Positions 1 to 9,552 are shown, counted from the first letter of the stretch. The stretch is 56,147 nt of DNA from Oscillospiraceae bacterium (GCA_017501355.1 JAFVXA010000050.1:1-56147); one strand, 5' to 3'. Notes: generated from the sequence alone by a model not told the origin. Numbers and translations: made by a program.

Positions 1-61
1 ATGTACTGCCCCAGATTGTGCGGACAGCACAAAAAAGGCCCCTGGTAGGAAAATATTGAGT

Positions 62-919
62 TTAAGCGGAGTGGCGCAGCGTTAGCGGCGCCACTCCAGT
101 TTTTAACTGGATTCGCTGGTGATTATAGAAATAGATATAATTGTCAATCAGCGTTCTGGCTTCTTCAAAGGAAGCAGGAAGATGCCTGTAAATGCACTCT
201 GTTTTGAGAATCGAGAAAAAGTTTTCTGCCATGGCGTTGTCATAGCAGTTTCCGCGCCTTGACATGGACGGAGTTATCCCATATTATTTAGTCAGGTCAA
301 AGTATGCTTGCGAGGTATACTGACTCCCTTGGTCGCTGTGGAGCTGCAACTCCTCAGCGACTTTCTTTTCTTTCTGCATAGCAATTCGGATCGTGTCCAG
401 CACGAGGTTGACTGTCTGAGTAGTTCCTGTTTTGTAAGCAACGATGCTGTTGTCAAACAGATCCAGAATTACTGACAGGTAAAGAATACCTTGACCAGTG
501 TGGATGTAAGAAATATCCGTGACCCATTTGTGGTTAGGTCTGCCAGCCTGAAACTCTCTGTTGAGCAGATTTTCGTATTTGTGGAGCTGCTGTCCCATCT
601 GTCTCCACTTTCTGCGGCGGCGAATCTCGGATAGAAGTTCATATTTTTTCATAATACGAAGAATTGTTTTGGGGTTCCTGTGTATTTTCTTTACTTTTCC
701 CAACCACTTCCACATACGACGGTATCCATAGGTTTTATCACACTTTTCCTGTTGTTTACGAATGATCTCAACCAGAGCTGCATCATGTGCCGGCTGATCC
801 AGGCGTTTCACATAGTCATAGTAGCCGCTGCGCGACACGCCAAAGAAGCGGCACATCACGGACACTGAATATCGATTTCGGTTTATGTGAATGATCTGGT
901 ATTTTACTCGCGGCCTCAC
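62..919 (-). pseudogene. IS3 transposase orfB, interrupted by an in-frame stop
   Basis: This is the catalytic half of an IS3 transposase with an rve integrase core. The first part (284-919, 211 aa) contains the first two acidic residues, in WVTDISYI and HSDQGSQY. A TAA at 284-286 follows the residues YFDLTK. The same frame then continues through YGITPSMSRRGNCYDNAMAENFF, which carries the third catalytic residue (Glu), and ends at 62. One base change from a sense codon such as GAA would explain the stop. The truncated product lacks the catalytic Glu and should be inactive. The start is GTG at 917-919, overlapping the orfA stop by GTGA, which suggests translational coupling. Confidence 0.88.
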
Positions 920-1230
920 TTCCTTCCTGTCAATCGCAGAAAATCCCGCAATAATTTGTTTTCCATCTTAAGACGATTGATTTCATACATCTGCTCTGCA
1001 ACCACATCTCTTGGTGGTGCATCCTTGCGCGGACGGCCTTTGGGACGAGGCAAGATTCCGGCCTCTGCTTTTTTCTCTTTCCGGCGTTCTCGGGTAAGAA
1101 GCTGTTTTACGACGTACTTATCTCTTAGGCCGAAATGTTCCGCGATTTCTCGCTTGGTCTTTCCCGTGGCCTCCATTGCTCGAATTTCTGGCAGCAGAAT
1201 TTGTACATGCGTATACTTTTGTCTGGACAT
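916..1230 (-). CDS. IS3 transposase orfA
   Basis: A 104-aa protein with an N-terminal helix-turn-helix (residues about 10-50, KTKREIAEHFGLRDKYVVKQ) and a C-terminal leucine-zipper-like helix (EINRLKMENKLLRDFLRL). This is the usual plan of IS3 OrfA, which binds the element's ends and forms multimers with OrfB. The basic linker has a GRPRKD motif. The stop overlaps the GTG of orfB. OrfA itself looks intact, so the element could only move with OrfB supplied in trans. Confidence 0.85.
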   Translation of the reverse strand: MSRQKYTHVQILLPEIRAMEATGKTKREIAEHFGLRDKYVVKQLLTRERRKEKKAEAGILPRPKGRPRKDAPPRDVVAEQMYEINRLKMENKLLRDFLRLTGRK

Positions 1231-1343
1231 AATTTTACCCCCTAATGTAGTACTTTCATTTTCCTACATTAGGGGGTGTTTTGTCATTGTCCGTTTTTAA
1301 TGGACCTGTTCATTAACTTGAGTGAGTACTGGGATTTTTATAC

Positions 1344-2303
1344 TTATTTCTCTACCTTATGGCAGGCAACAAAGCGACCGGGTTCCACCTCGCGCAGCGC
1401 GGGCTCTTCCTGGAAGCATTTTTCTGTCGCATAAGGGCAGCGACCTGCAAAACGGCATCCGGCGGGAGGATTCACAGGGCTGGGTACATCGCCTTTCAAA
1501 ATGATACGATGGCGCTCAGCGCTGTCCGCCTTGGGAATGGGAATTGCAGACAGCAGTGCCTGCGTATACGGATGCAGAGGATCTCTGAAAATATCATTGC
1601 GGTTGCTCAGCTCCACGATCTTGCCCAAATACATCACGGCAATGCGGTTACTGATATGCTTCACCACACTCAGATCGTGAGAGATAAACAGATAGGTCAG
1701 CTTGAACTCCTGCTGCAGGCGTTTGAGCAGATTGATGACCTGCGCCTGAATGCAGACATCCAGCGAAGAGACCGGCTCATCCAACACCAGGAACTCCGGA
1801 TTCACAGCCAGCGCACGGGCAATGCCGACACGCTGACGGCGGCCGCCATCCAGCTCATGGGGATAGGAATTGATGAGGCGGCGGGAAATACCCACCGTGT
1901 CCATCAGCTCCGTGACACGGTCATAGACCTTCTTTTTGTCGTGCGCATACTCCGGGATATTCATCAGAGGCTCGGAGATCAGGTCAAAAATATTCAGACG
2001 GGGATTCAAAGAGGAGTAGGGATCCTGGAACACCATCTGCATATTCTGACGAAAATCCTTCAACTTCTGCTTGTCCAGCTTGCGGATATCTTCTCCGTTA
2101 AAAAGGATCTCACCTTCATTGGCTTCGATCAAGCGGATCAGCGTGCGACCTGTCGTAGACTTGCCGCAGCCGGACTCACCAACGAGACCCAAAGTTTCAC
2201 CGCGGTCAATATAGAAGCTCAGATCATCCACCGCATGGAGCAGACCCTTATTAACCTTGAAATACTTTTTGAGATGGTTGACCTCAATCAGTCTCTCGCT
2301 CAT
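1344..2303 (-). CDS. oligopeptide-type ABC transporter ATPase (OppF/AppF-like)
   Basis: A 319-aa ATPase of a peptide/nickel-type importer. It has Walker [10 protein letters not shown], Walker B FLVLDEP, and a C-terminal oligopeptide-transporter tail with a cysteine-rich segment ([14 protein letters not shown]). The signature loop reads [15 protein letters not shown] instead of LSGGQ. This variant is known in clostridial OppF-type proteins, so it need not mean loss of function. The start overlaps the stop of the OppD-like gene by ATGA. It is the last gene of the transporter operon and is followed 31 bp later by the IS element. The substrate is not shown by the sequence; a small peptide or an N-acyl amino compound fits the operon. 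Confidence 0.88.
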   Translation of the reverse strand: MSERLIEVNHLKKYFKVNKGLLHAVDDLSFYIDRGETLGLVGESGCGKSTTGRTLIRLIEANEGEILFNGEDIRKLDKQKLKDFRQNMQMVFQDPYSSLNPRLNIFDLISEPLMNIPEYAHDKKKVYDRVTELMDTVGISRRLINSYPHELDGGRRQRVGIARALAVNPEFLVLDEPVSSLDVCIQAQVINLLKRLQQEFKLTYLFISHDLSVVKHISNRIAVMYLGKIVELSNRNDIFRDPLHPYTQALLSAIPIPKADSAERHRIILKGDVPSPVNPPAGCRFAGRCPYATEKCFQEEPALREVEPGRFVACHKVEK

Positions 2304-3292
2304 TCAGCCGCACCTCCTTCTGCCTGCTTCTCATACAGGAAACAGCGGACATAGTGATCGTCGTCCAAATAGGTAATACCGGGCTTCTTCTGCTTGCAGA
2401 TCTCCATGCACTTGGAGCAGCGAGGGCTGAATGCGCAGCCGGGGATCACCTCGGTGGGCTCGGGAGGCAGACCGTCGATCTCCTCCAGCCACTCCTCGTC
2501 TACATCGAGCTTGGGGATCGAGTTGAACAAGCCCTTGGTATAGGGGTGTGCCGGCTCGTTGTAGAGCTTCTCCTTGGAGGCATATTCCACCACGCCGCCT
2601 GCATACATGATCGCCACCTTGTCACAAATCTCTGCCACGATGCCGAGGTCATGGGTAATGAGGATCATGGATGTACCCAGCTTATGTTTCAGATCGCGCA
2701 TCAAGTCCATCACCTGCGCCTGAATGGTAACATCGAGGGCAGTCGTGGGCTCATCCGCAATAATCAGCTTGGGGCTGCATGCCAGCGCAATGGCGATCAC
2801 CACACGCTGCTTCATGCCGCCGGAAAACTGATGGGGATAGTCCTTTGCGCGCTCGCGCTTGATACCCACCAGCTCCAGCATCTGGCAGGCTTCTTCCCAA
2901 GCCTGCTTTTTGTTCACGCTTTTGTGCAAAAGCAGCATTTCTACGATCTGATCGCCCACCGTCATCGCAGGATTGAGGGAGGTCATGGGGTCCTGGAAAA
3001 TCATAGAAATATCCTGTCCCAAAATGCTGCGCATCTGACGCTGCGACTTCTGCAGCAGGTCCTCACCATCAAAGATGATCTGACCCTTGGTGATCTCTCC
3101 GGGAGGAGAGGGAATCAGACGCATGATCGCCATAGCGGTAGTGGTTTTACCGGCGCCGGTCTCACCAACGAAGCCCAGCGTTTCCTTGTTGTGAACCACC
3201 AGATTCAAATCGTTCACCGCGTAGACGATGCCGTCTTCTACCTTATAGGTAACGCTGAGGTCTTTGATTTCAAGCAACTTTTTCTCTTCCAT
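2300..3292 (-). CDS. oligopeptide-type ABC transporter ATPase (OppD/DppD-like)
   Basis: A 330-aa ATPase with Walker A GETGAGKTT, signature FSGGMKQRV and Walker B LIIADEPTTALD. The C-terminal cysteine cluster (CAFSPRCSKCMEICKQ) is typical of OppD/DppD proteins, which can bind an Fe-S cluster there. It pairs with the OppF-like ATPase to drive the two permeases. Its stop overlaps the next gene's start (ATGA), and 13 bp separate it from the permease upstream, so the genes are co-transcribed. Confidence 0.9.
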   Translation of the reverse strand: MEEKKLLEIKDLSVTYKVEDGIVYAVNDLNLVVHNKETLGFVGETGAGKTTTAMAIMRLIPSPPGEITKGQIIFDGEDLLQKSQRQMRSILGQDISMIFQDPMTSLNPAMTVGDQIVEMLLLHKSVNKKQAWEEACQMLELVGIKRERAKDYPHQFSGGMKQRVVIAIALACSPKLIIADEPTTALDVTIQAQVMDLMRDLKHKLGTSMILITHDLGIVAEICDKVAIMYAGGVVEYASKEKLYNEPAHPYTKGLFNSIPKLDVDEEWLEEIDGLPPEPTEVIPGCAFSPRCSKCMEICKQKKPGITYLDDDHYVRCFLYEKQAEGGAAE

Positions 3293-3305
3293 ATCTTTGA
3301 CCTCC

Positions 3306-4169
3306 TTAGCGCTTCAATTTCGGATCCAATGCGTCACGCAGACCGTCACCCAGCAGGTTCAAAGCCAACACCGTGACAATAATTGCAAGACCCGGGAACA
3401 CGGACATGTACGGATAGGTCAGCACATAGTTGCGTGCGCCGGACAGCATAGCACCCCACTCGGGAGAGGGCGGGGTAATACCAAGACCAATGAAGCTCAG
3501 TGCTGCACAGCTGAGGATCGCATTCGCAATACCCAGCGTCACCTGAACGATCACGGGTGCCAGGCAGTTGGGCAGAATATGCTTGATGATGATCTTGGCA
3601 TCGTTGGTGCCGGATGCGCGAGCCGCTTCGATATACTCCTCACCACGGATGGTCATGACGGATGCACGCACGATACGCGCATAGCTCGGGATCGTAGCAA
3701 TACCGACTGCCACCATCAGGTTAACAAGACCGTTACCGAGGGACGCAATAATAGCAATTGCGAGGAGCACCTGAGGAATTGCCAGCAGAATATCCATGCA
3801 GCGCATGATGATGTCATCCAGTCGGCCGCCGTAGAAGCCGGCAACTGCGCCCAGGAAACCACCAAGAACCAGCGCAATACCCACAGAGATAAAGCCCACC
3901 ACCAAAGACAGGCGGCTGCCATAGATGATGCGGGAGAAAATGTCACGACCGAACTCATCGGTTCCGAAGATATGCTCCGCGCTGGGTGCCTGACGGGCAT
4001 TAAGCAGATCCTGCGCATCATAAGCATAGGGAGCGATAAAATCCGCAAAAATGGCCATCAGTGCCAGCAGCACCAGGATCACCAGACCCAGCATCGCCAT
4101 ACGATTGCGGCGCAGCGAACGCCACACAGAGGCAAGCTGACTGTTCGTCTTTTTGTTTTCCTTGTTCAT
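3306..4169 (-). CDS. oligopeptide-type ABC transporter permease (OppC-like)
   Basis: A 287-aa inner-membrane permease. It has an N-terminal OppC_N segment (a basic stretch, then one transmembrane helix, then the GTDEFGRDIFSR motif typical of DppC/OppC) followed by a BPD_transp_1 domain with the EAA-type loop (EYIEAARASGTNDAKI). About six membrane segments are predicted by eye. It forms a heterodimer with the OppB-like permease, whose gene ends 15 bp upstream. Confidence 0.9.
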   Translation of the reverse strand: MNKENKKTNSQLASVWRSLRRNRMAMLGLVILVLLALMAIFADFIAPYAYDAQDLLNARQAPSAEHIFGTDEFGRDIFSRIIYGSRLSLVVGFISVGIALVLGGFLGAVAGFYGGRLDDIIMRCMDILLAIPQVLLAIAIIASLGNGLVNLMVAVGIATIPSYARIVRASVMTIRGEEYIEAARASGTNDAKIIIKHILPNCLAPVIVQVTLGIANAILSCAALSFIGLGITPPSPEWGAMLSGARNYVLTYPYMSVFPGLAIIVTVLALNLLGDGLRDALDPKLKR

Positions 4170-4184
4170 TTCAGCTCTCCCCTC

Positions 4185-5108
4185 TTATGATTTCGTAATC
4201 TTGGGATCCACCACGGCGTACAGCAGGTCGACCACCAGATTGACCAAGCTGAAGCAGGTTGCGACAAACAACACGCCGCCCTGAACCACCGGATAGTCAC
4301 GCATGGAGATCGAGTCGATAATCAAGCGACCCAGTCCCGGAATGGAGAACACCATCTCCGTCAGCATAGCGCCACCCAGCAGCTGACCGAACTGCAGACC
4401 AACCACCGTGATGATGGGGATCAGTGCATTGCGGAACACGTGCTTCATGATGACCACGATTTCCTTCTGTCCCTTGGCGCGAGCAGTCTTTACGTAATCC
4501 ATGCGGATGACTTCCAGCATACTGGAACGGGTCATACGCGCAATCATGGCAGTAGACTGAAGACCAAGTGCCACTGCGGGCATAATCATCTGCGCAAACG
4601 TACCGTAGCCGGAGGGGGGCAACAGATGCAGCTTGACAGAGAACAGGACGATCATCATAATGCCCAGCCAGAAGATGGGCACAGAAGTGCCGATCAGCGC
4701 GAACACCATGACCAGGTTATCAATAATGGAGTACTGCTTCACAGCAGAAATGATGCCCAGCGTCACGCCAACCATGACAGCGATCACAATCGCGGAAGCC
4801 GCCAGAGTGACCGTGTTGGGAAACACCGCAAGGATCTCATCCAACACTGCTCGACCGGTATTATAGGAAGTTCCCAGATCCAGCTCAAAGACAATGCCTT
4901 TCAGATAATTGAAATAGCGCACCAGGAAGGGGTCGTTCAGTCCCAGCTGTTCCTCCAGCGCGGCAAGAGCCTCAGGAGTCGCAGCCTCGCCCAGAATAAT
5001 CTTCGCAGGGTTACCGGGAGAGATATACAGCAGCGTAAATACGATGAACGAAACGCCCAGTAGTACGAGGATCAAATAGAGAAGTCTTTTTCCAATATAC
5101 TTTAACAT
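4185..5108 (-). CDS. oligopeptide-type ABC transporter permease (OppB-like)
   Basis: A 307-aa permease beginning MLKYIGKRLLYLILVLLGVS, the classic OppB/DppB start with one N-terminal transmembrane helix. The EAA loop reads DYVKTARAKGQKEIVVI. It is the first membrane component after the binding-protein gene and is separated from it by a 181-bp gap with a strong hairpin. That hairpin probably lowers permease expression relative to the binding protein. Confidence 0.9.
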   Translation of the reverse strand: MLKYIGKRLLYLILVLLGVSFIVFTLLYISPGNPAKIILGEAATPEALAALEEQLGLNDPFLVRYFNYLKGIVFELDLGTSYNTGRAVLDEILAVFPNTVTLAASAIVIAVMVGVTLGIISAVKQYSIIDNLVMVFALIGTSVPIFWLGIMMIVLFSVKLHLLPPSGYGTFAQMIMPAVALGLQSTAMIARMTRSSMLEVIRMDYVKTARAKGQKEIVVIMKHVFRNALIPIITVVGLQFGQLLGGAMLTEMVFSIPGLGRLIIDSISMRDYPVVQGGVLFVATCFSLVNLVVDLLYAVVDPKITKS

Positions 5109-5174
5109 GTAGCCTCCTTTTTCGCGCCCAAGAGAATCGGCCGCTGAAGGGATCTAATACTTGTATAGAAAACA

Positions 5175-5226
5175 AGGACATGCCCGAAATACGTGCCTCG
5201 CAGGCCGTGCCTCCCGGGCATGTCCT
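5175..5226 (-). terminator. hairpin between binding-protein and permease genes
   Basis: The arms 5175-5186 and 5215-5226 (AGGACATGCCCG and its complement) form a 12-bp perfect stem with a 28-nt loop. On the minus strand the stem is followed by TGTTTTC. This fits a leaky terminator or 3'-end RNA stabiliser behind the solute-binding protein, an arrangement known from binding-protein operons. Confidence 0.7.
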
Positions 5227-5289
5227 ATGTTTCAAATTCTTCTAACTTCGCGGTACCTCGCGATCAGACAGCCGTATGCTGTCGGATCA

Positions 5290-6858
5290 TTAACCGAAGT
5301 AAACGCTGTGAACGAAGTGGTTCTGAGCAGGAGTGGGAACGAAGCCCTGAACGTCGCTGCGCAGACCGATCACCTGCATGGTGTTTGCGTAGGGCAGCAT
5401 GGGCACTTCGTCATAAACGATCTGCTGGACCTCTTCGATGATGGTCTCACGGTCAGGACCGTCCACGATCGCACGGCTCTGATCCAGGATGTCGCTCAGA
5501 TGCTGATTTGCATAGTAGCAGTAGTTGCTGGTGGGGATCTGACCCTGATGCAGAGGACCATAGATGTTCATATCGGGGTCGGGGAAGCCGATTGCGCCGA
5601 AACCAGCGATGAAGAAGTCGGTGTTACCAGATTCCAGATCGCTTGCCCAGGTAGCCAGCTCAACAGCATCGATGGTCAGAGTGATGCCGACTTCCTTCAG
5701 CATGCTCTGCATGATGGTAGCACAGTCAACACGGTGCTGAGCATTCCAGGTGGTCATCTTGAAGGTGGAGCCGGTCAGACCCAGCTTTTCGATGATAGCC
5801 TTTGCAGCTTCAGGATCATAGCGGGAGGGCAGTTCCTCGGAGATGGAGTAGGTCATGCCGGGGTTAACAGGAGAACGAGTCACAGCAGCACTCTCACCGT
5901 AGACAGCAGTCACCATTGCCTCGAAGTCGATTGCCATTGCAATAGCCTCGCGGAACTCGGGGTTGTTGAAGGGTTCCTTGGAGCAGTTCATGCCCAGATA
6001 CTCATAGGTGGTAGAGTTGCGGCTTGCGATCTTGGTCTCTGCGCCGGCATCCAGACGTGCGATGTCGGTAGCGGGGATCTCATAAGCGATATCGATGGAA
6101 CCAGCTTCCAGCTCGATCACGCGGGAGTTTGCCTCAACGATGGTACGGATCACCAGCTTCTCGTAAGCAGGAACCTCGCCCCAGTAGTTTTCGTTGCGGA
6201 CATAAGTAGTACGGTCATTAGCGACCCAGCTCTCGAAGGTGAAGGGGCCGGTACCGCAGGGATTGTTGATGGCGAATTCTTCGTTCTCAGTAAATGCCTT
6301 CTCGCTGACAACGCAAGCGCCCATGAAGGTCATGTAGGTCAGGAAAGGTGCAAAGGGAGTCTTGGTGCGAATGATAACGGTATAGTCGTCCACCACTTCG
6401 CATGCAGGACCGTCAACAACGTACATGACGTGAGACACGTTGACACCCTTGTCGCCGGTAGCGCGCTGAATGCTGAACAGGACGTCGGAAGCCTTCATTT
6501 CTTCGCCGTTGTGGAACTTAACGCCCTTGCGCAGGTTGAACTTCCAGCTAACATCATCGATCTGCTCCCAGCTTTCAGCCAGCAGGCCCTTGATTTCACC
6601 GTTGTCATCATAGCGAACCAGAGTCTCATAGACAGGGTTCAGCGCGTTGATGGCATGAGCGAGGTTGGCAGAATGAGGATCCAGAGTGTTGGGCGCTGCG
6701 GAGATAGCCACAGTCAGAGTGTCCTTAACAACAGGTTCACCACCGGTGCTTGCGCTATCGTCGCCGGCAGCATCACTGCTGCCACCGCAGGCTACCAGGC
6801 TGAGCACCATGACCAAAGTCATCGCCAGGCACAGAAGCTTAGTCATTGTCTTTTTCAT
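5290..6858 (-). CDS. peptide/nickel-type ABC transporter substrate-binding lipoprotein
   Basis: A 522-aa SBP_bac_5 family protein. The signal peptide runs MKKTMTKLLCLAMTLVMVLS and ends in lipobox LVAC, with Cys24 lipidated. A Ser/Gly/Asp-rich linker follows, then the family fold. The start at 6858 is preceded by GGAGGG at the right spacing. A longer reading from TTG at 6870 would translate the ribosome binding site itself and is rejected. The protein captures the substrate outside the membrane for the OppBCDF-like transporter downstream. Its place between the catabolic enzymes and the transporter suggests that the substrate is the one handled by the deacylase and aminotransferase. Confidence 0.92.
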   Translation of the reverse strand: MKKTMTKLLCLAMTLVMVLSLVACGGSSDAAGDDSASTGGEPVVKDTLTVAISAAPNTLDPHSANLAHAINALNPVYETLVRYDDNGEIKGLLAESWEQIDDVSWKFNLRKGVKFHNGEEMKASDVLFSIQRATGDKGVNVSHVMYVVDGPACEVVDDYTVIIRTKTPFAPFLTYMTFMGACVVSEKAFTENEEFAINNPCGTGPFTFESWVANDRTTYVRNENYWGEVPAYEKLVIRTIVEANSRVIELEAGSIDIAYEIPATDIARLDAGAETKIASRNSTTYEYLGMNCSKEPFNNPEFREAIAMAIDFEAMVTAVYGESAAVTRSPVNPGMTYSISEELPSRYDPEAAKAIIEKLGLTGSTFKMTTWNAQHRVDCATIMQSMLKEVGITLTIDAVELATWASDLESGNTDFFIAGFGAIGFPDPDMNIYGPLHQGQIPTSNYCYYANQHLSDILDQSRAIVDGPDRETIIEEVQQIVYDEVPMLPYANTMQVIGLRSDVQGFVPTPAQNHFVHSVYFG

Positions 6859-6910
6859 AATTCCCTCCAAATAAATTGTGTAGATTCAATAAACTGGACA
6901 ATCCAGAGAA

Positions 6911-8215
6911 TCACTTGTTATTCTGCTCAGCAACCTTCTGCAAAGCAACGTCCATTGCGTCACAAATCTTTTCGATGATCTCATCCGTGTGACTGACAGA
7001 AATTGCGTGGTGTGACAGGGGCTTGGGGATCACCATCATGCCCTGCTCCAGCATCGCATTTGCAAAGGTAATGAAGTTGCTGACATTACTGCCGGCAGCA
7101 TCACGATAGTTGACAACGTCGTCGGCGAAGTACCAGTGGAAGTGACCACCGCGACCAACCAGGATCGCAGGAATGCCCAGCTTCTTTGCGGTAGCCTCAA
7201 AGCGGGTCTTCATATACTGGACCTTCTTCTCCATCGCCTCACGTGCGGAGCCATCTTCCATCAGTTCCAGTGCAGCAAGTGCAGCTGCCACGGAATAGAC
7301 GTGACCATTGAAGGTACCCACAAAGTTGGTTTTGCCGTTTGCAACCGTCTCCATCACATCAGCCTTACCGGCAACTGCAGCCAGAATATGACCATTGGCA
7401 ATTGCTTTGCCGAAAATGGAGAGGTCGGGAGTCACGCCAAACCACTTCTGGCAGCTGCCCTCAGGAACGCGGAAGCCGCACAGCAGTTCGTCAAAGACCA
7501 GCAGAATGCCCAGCTCGTCACAGAGCTCACGCAGACCCTGCAGATAACCGGGAGCAGGTTCAATAAAGCCAACGTCGATCATCACAGGCTCCAGAATCAG
7601 TGCAGCCAGACGATCCTTGTTTTCAGTCAGCAGCTTGCGGGTGACCTCCAAATTGTTGAAGGGCACGATCACCGTGTTCTCAATAGAACGGGTATCCATA
7701 CCGCCTGCACCGGGAACGGCATTGGGACGATTGACATCGCCCACGTCCTTCAGTGCAGGGAAGTTACTGATGTTCACGCCGTCTACCCAGCCGTTGTAAG
7801 CGCCTTCTACCAGTGCAAAGTCGTTCTTGCCGGTATACGCACGAGCCATCTGCATCACATGGATGATCGCCTCCGTGCCGGTGTTGGTAAAGCGCATACG
7901 ATCAGCAGGAATGATGCGAAGGAAGGTCTCGGCAGCTTCAACAGCCAGTTCGGTTTCCCAGCCGGTGGTCAAGCCTTCACATCGCTTCAGATTCTCCTGA
8001 TAGCGGGTATAGAAGGGTTCGTATCCGTGACCAAAGAAAATGGAACCGTTGCCCATAATCAGGTCAATAAACTTCAAACCCTCCACATCGTAGATATAGG
8101 CGCCTTCGCCCTTCTTGATATAGTAGGGATGAGGCACTCGTGCGCGAGAGTTGGAATGTACGCCGCCGGGAACGGTCTTATTGGCACGGTCGTACAGCTG
8201 TTCAGAAGTGCTCAT
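6911..8215 (-). CDS. class III aminotransferase, glutamate-1-semialdehyde aminomutase-like
   Basis: A 434-aa PLP enzyme of the HemL/class III family. It has the N-terminal VPGGVHSNSR segment, NTGTEA near residue 111, the PLP-ring Asp242 in LVFDELLCGFR, and the catalytic Lys270 in SIFGKAIANG. The start at 8215 follows GGAGGAATTATAT; the in-frame ATG at 8239 lies upstream of that site and is less likely. No other heme gene is nearby. With a peptide-type importer and an AstE-type deacylase beside it, a role as a catabolic aminotransferase or aminomutase is more likely than tetrapyrrole synthesis. The substrate is unknown. Confidence 0.85.
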   Translation of the reverse strand: MSTSEQLYDRANKTVPGGVHSNSRARVPHPYYIKKGEGAYIYDVEGLKFIDLIMGNGSIFFGHGYEPFYTRYQENLKRCEGLTTGWETELAVEAAETFLRIIPADRMRFTNTGTEAIIHVMQMARAYTGKNDFALVEGAYNGWVDGVNISNFPALKDVGDVNRPNAVPGAGGMDTRSIENTVIVPFNNLEVTRKLLTENKDRLAALILEPVMIDVGFIEPAPGYLQGLRELCDELGILLVFDELLCGFRVPEGSCQKWFGVTPDLSIFGKAIANGHILAAVAGKADVMETVANGKTNFVGTFNGHVYSVAAALAALELMEDGSAREAMEKKVQYMKTRFEATAKKLGIPAILVGRGGHFHWYFADDVVNYRDAAGSNVSNFITFANAMLEQGMMVIPKPLSHHAISVSHTDEIIEKICDAMDVALQKVAEQNNK

Positions 8216-8250
8216 ATATAATTCCTCCTTATCCGACATTGTCAGTTAAT

Positions 8251-9174
8251 TTACTTAATCTCAGAGTCCAAGTCGCCAATCATGAAGGTGAAGTCACCTG
8301 CATAAATGCGATTGACGGAACCGCGCATCAGAATGATGTAGTTCTTCTCATAGGGAGCACGGATCTCTTCCAGCAGCTCCAGAGTCATGGGGTTGTAAAC
8401 GCGACCCAAAACCACCTTACCCTCAACAATGGTATTCATAGCGTCATAAGACAGAGCGGGAACGAAGAGACCACCGTGATGAGGATTCACATGTGCAATG
8501 TGGGAGATCATGATCTGATCATCACGCTTCACCACTTCACCATCAATTGCCTTCTTCAGACGAAGAATGTTCAGAACTGCCTTCACGCCTCTATCCACAT
8601 AGTAGGGAGCGTTGGGACCGCCGCCGCACTCGATGGTAACAGTCTTGGTGCCGCGAGGTGCGGTAAAGGTAGCGCTGGTGCCAACATAATCCTGCGTAGG
8701 ACGATAGAGAATGTTTGCAAGAGTTGCACGGGACATTTCCTCGTCATTCATCACGTAAGCGTAATCCACAACGGGGTCCTGACCGCCGGAGTGAATGTCG
8801 ATATAGGTATCCAAACCGGTAAGGAACTTTTCAACGATCACATGTGCCTGCACATCAGTGACCATGCCATCGGGATTGCCGGGGAAGATGCGGTTCATGT
8901 TGTTCTTATCAATGGGGGTATTGCGCAGACCGCACTCAAAACCAAGGGGGCTTGCCACGGGCATGACCTTGACGGTACCATGAACGTCATTCACCTTCAG
9001 GAATTCCACCACCTGGCGGCAGATTTCGACACCGATGGTCTCATCGCCGTGAATGCAAGCAGTGATACCGACAACAGGACCTTCGCCGCCGCAAAACTCA
9101 TGGACAGGAAGCTTCAGTTCAAGACCGTTGCCCAGGTAGTTGACAGGAATTTCATAATACTTATAGCTGCTCAT
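8251..9174 (-). CDS. succinylglutamate desuccinylase/aspartoacylase-family deacylase
   Basis: A 307-aa zinc-dependent amidohydrolase of the AstE/AspA family, related to M14 carboxypeptidases. Zinc ligands are His42 and Glu45 (ACIHGDETIG) and His128 (DIHSGG). The likely catalytic Glu182 lies in TVTIECGGG. Family members remove acyl groups from N-acyl amino acids, for example N-succinylglutamate, N-acetylaspartate or, in DoeB, N-acetyl-diaminobutyrate. In this operon it would release a free amine for the aminotransferase encoded next. Which acyl group it removes cannot be told from the sequence. Confidence 0.85.
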   Translation of the reverse strand: MSSYKYYEIPVNYLGNGLELKLPVHEFCGGEGPVVGITACIHGDETIGVEICRQVVEFLKVNDVHGTVKVMPVASPLGFECGLRNTPIDKNNMNRIFPGNPDGMVTDVQAHVIVEKFLTGLDTYIDIHSGGQDPVVDYAYVMNDEEMSRATLANILYRPTQDYVGTSATFTAPRGTKTVTIECGGGPNAPYYVDRGVKAVLNILRLKKAIDGEVVKRDDQIMISHIAHVNPHHGGLFVPALSYDAMNTIVEGKVVLGRVYNPMTLELLEEIRAPYEKNYIILMRGSVNRIYAGDFTFMIGDLDSEIK

Positions 9175-9234
9175 ATCATTCTTCTCCTTTGCCGTTTTGA
9201 ATTCTTAAATTGATCTTATATCGATACTGAAGAG

Positions 9235-9552
9235 TTACTTCACCAGGATATACAGGAACTCGCCCTCTTCTTCGCCACCGCACCAATGCTCAGTGCCCTT
9301 GGGCATAAAGTGGAAGTCACCTTCCTGCAGCTCATAGGTCTTCTCTCGAGTACCAAAGGTCAGCTTACCCTTGAGCACTACAACATACTCGTCTTCCTCA
9401 TGCGCTGCCAGTCCTTCCGGAGGAATGCGACCATTTTTCTCATAAGTCACTCTACCAACGCTGACATGACTGCCATCGGTATCAACCGCTTTCAGCGTCT
9501 GATAGCCAGCGCTGGCAATTACACTTCCGATCTCGATCTTACCCATTTCCAT
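9235..9552 (-). CDS. small cupin-domain protein
   Basis: A 105-aa single-domain cupin with the two conserved motifs as HEEDEYVVVLKGKLTFG and GDFHFMPKGTEHWCG. The His, Glu and second His metal-ligand positions are present. The start is preceded by AAGGAG. Stand-alone cupins of this size act as isomerases, dioxygenases or small-ligand binding proteins. Here it lies between the XRE-cupin regulator and the deacylase, so a role in modifying or sensing the operon's substrate is likely but unproven. Confidence 0.78.
   Translation of the reverse strand: MEMGKIEIGSVIASAGYQTLKAVDTDGSHVSVGRVTYEKNGRIPPEGLAAHEEDEYVVVLKGKLTFGTREKTYELQEGDFHFMPKGTEHWCGGEEEGEFLYILVK

Larger units (their letters stand above)
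2..1312 (-). mobile_element. IS3-family insertion sequence with degraded transposase
   Basis: The element carries orfA and orfB of IS3 type on the minus strand. Imperfect terminal inverted repeats are visible at 2-30 and 1284-1312. Both begin TG when read inward, and about 14 of 26 positions match, including a shared CGGACA block. This gives an element of about 1311 bp, normal for IS3. The right end lies 31 bp after the stop of the oppF-like gene, so the insertion probably removed or displaced that operon's terminator. The target duplication cannot be checked because only one base lies left of the element. The ends are inferred from the repeats. Confidence 0.8.

Noticed and set aside
62-919. 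The stop in orfB as a programmed recoding or selenocysteine site
   Set aside because: The codon is TAA, not TGA, and one base change explains it. Recoding in IS3 elements occurs at the orfA/orfB junction, not here.
5161-6978. A 605-aa plus-strand open frame
   Set aside because: It is antisense to the substrate-binding lipoprotein gene, which has a signal peptide, lipobox and RBS.
6911-8215. hemL, tetrapyrrole synthesis
   Set aside because: The sequence is GSAM-like, but no other heme gene is near and the operon context is catabolic, so the symbol was not assigned.
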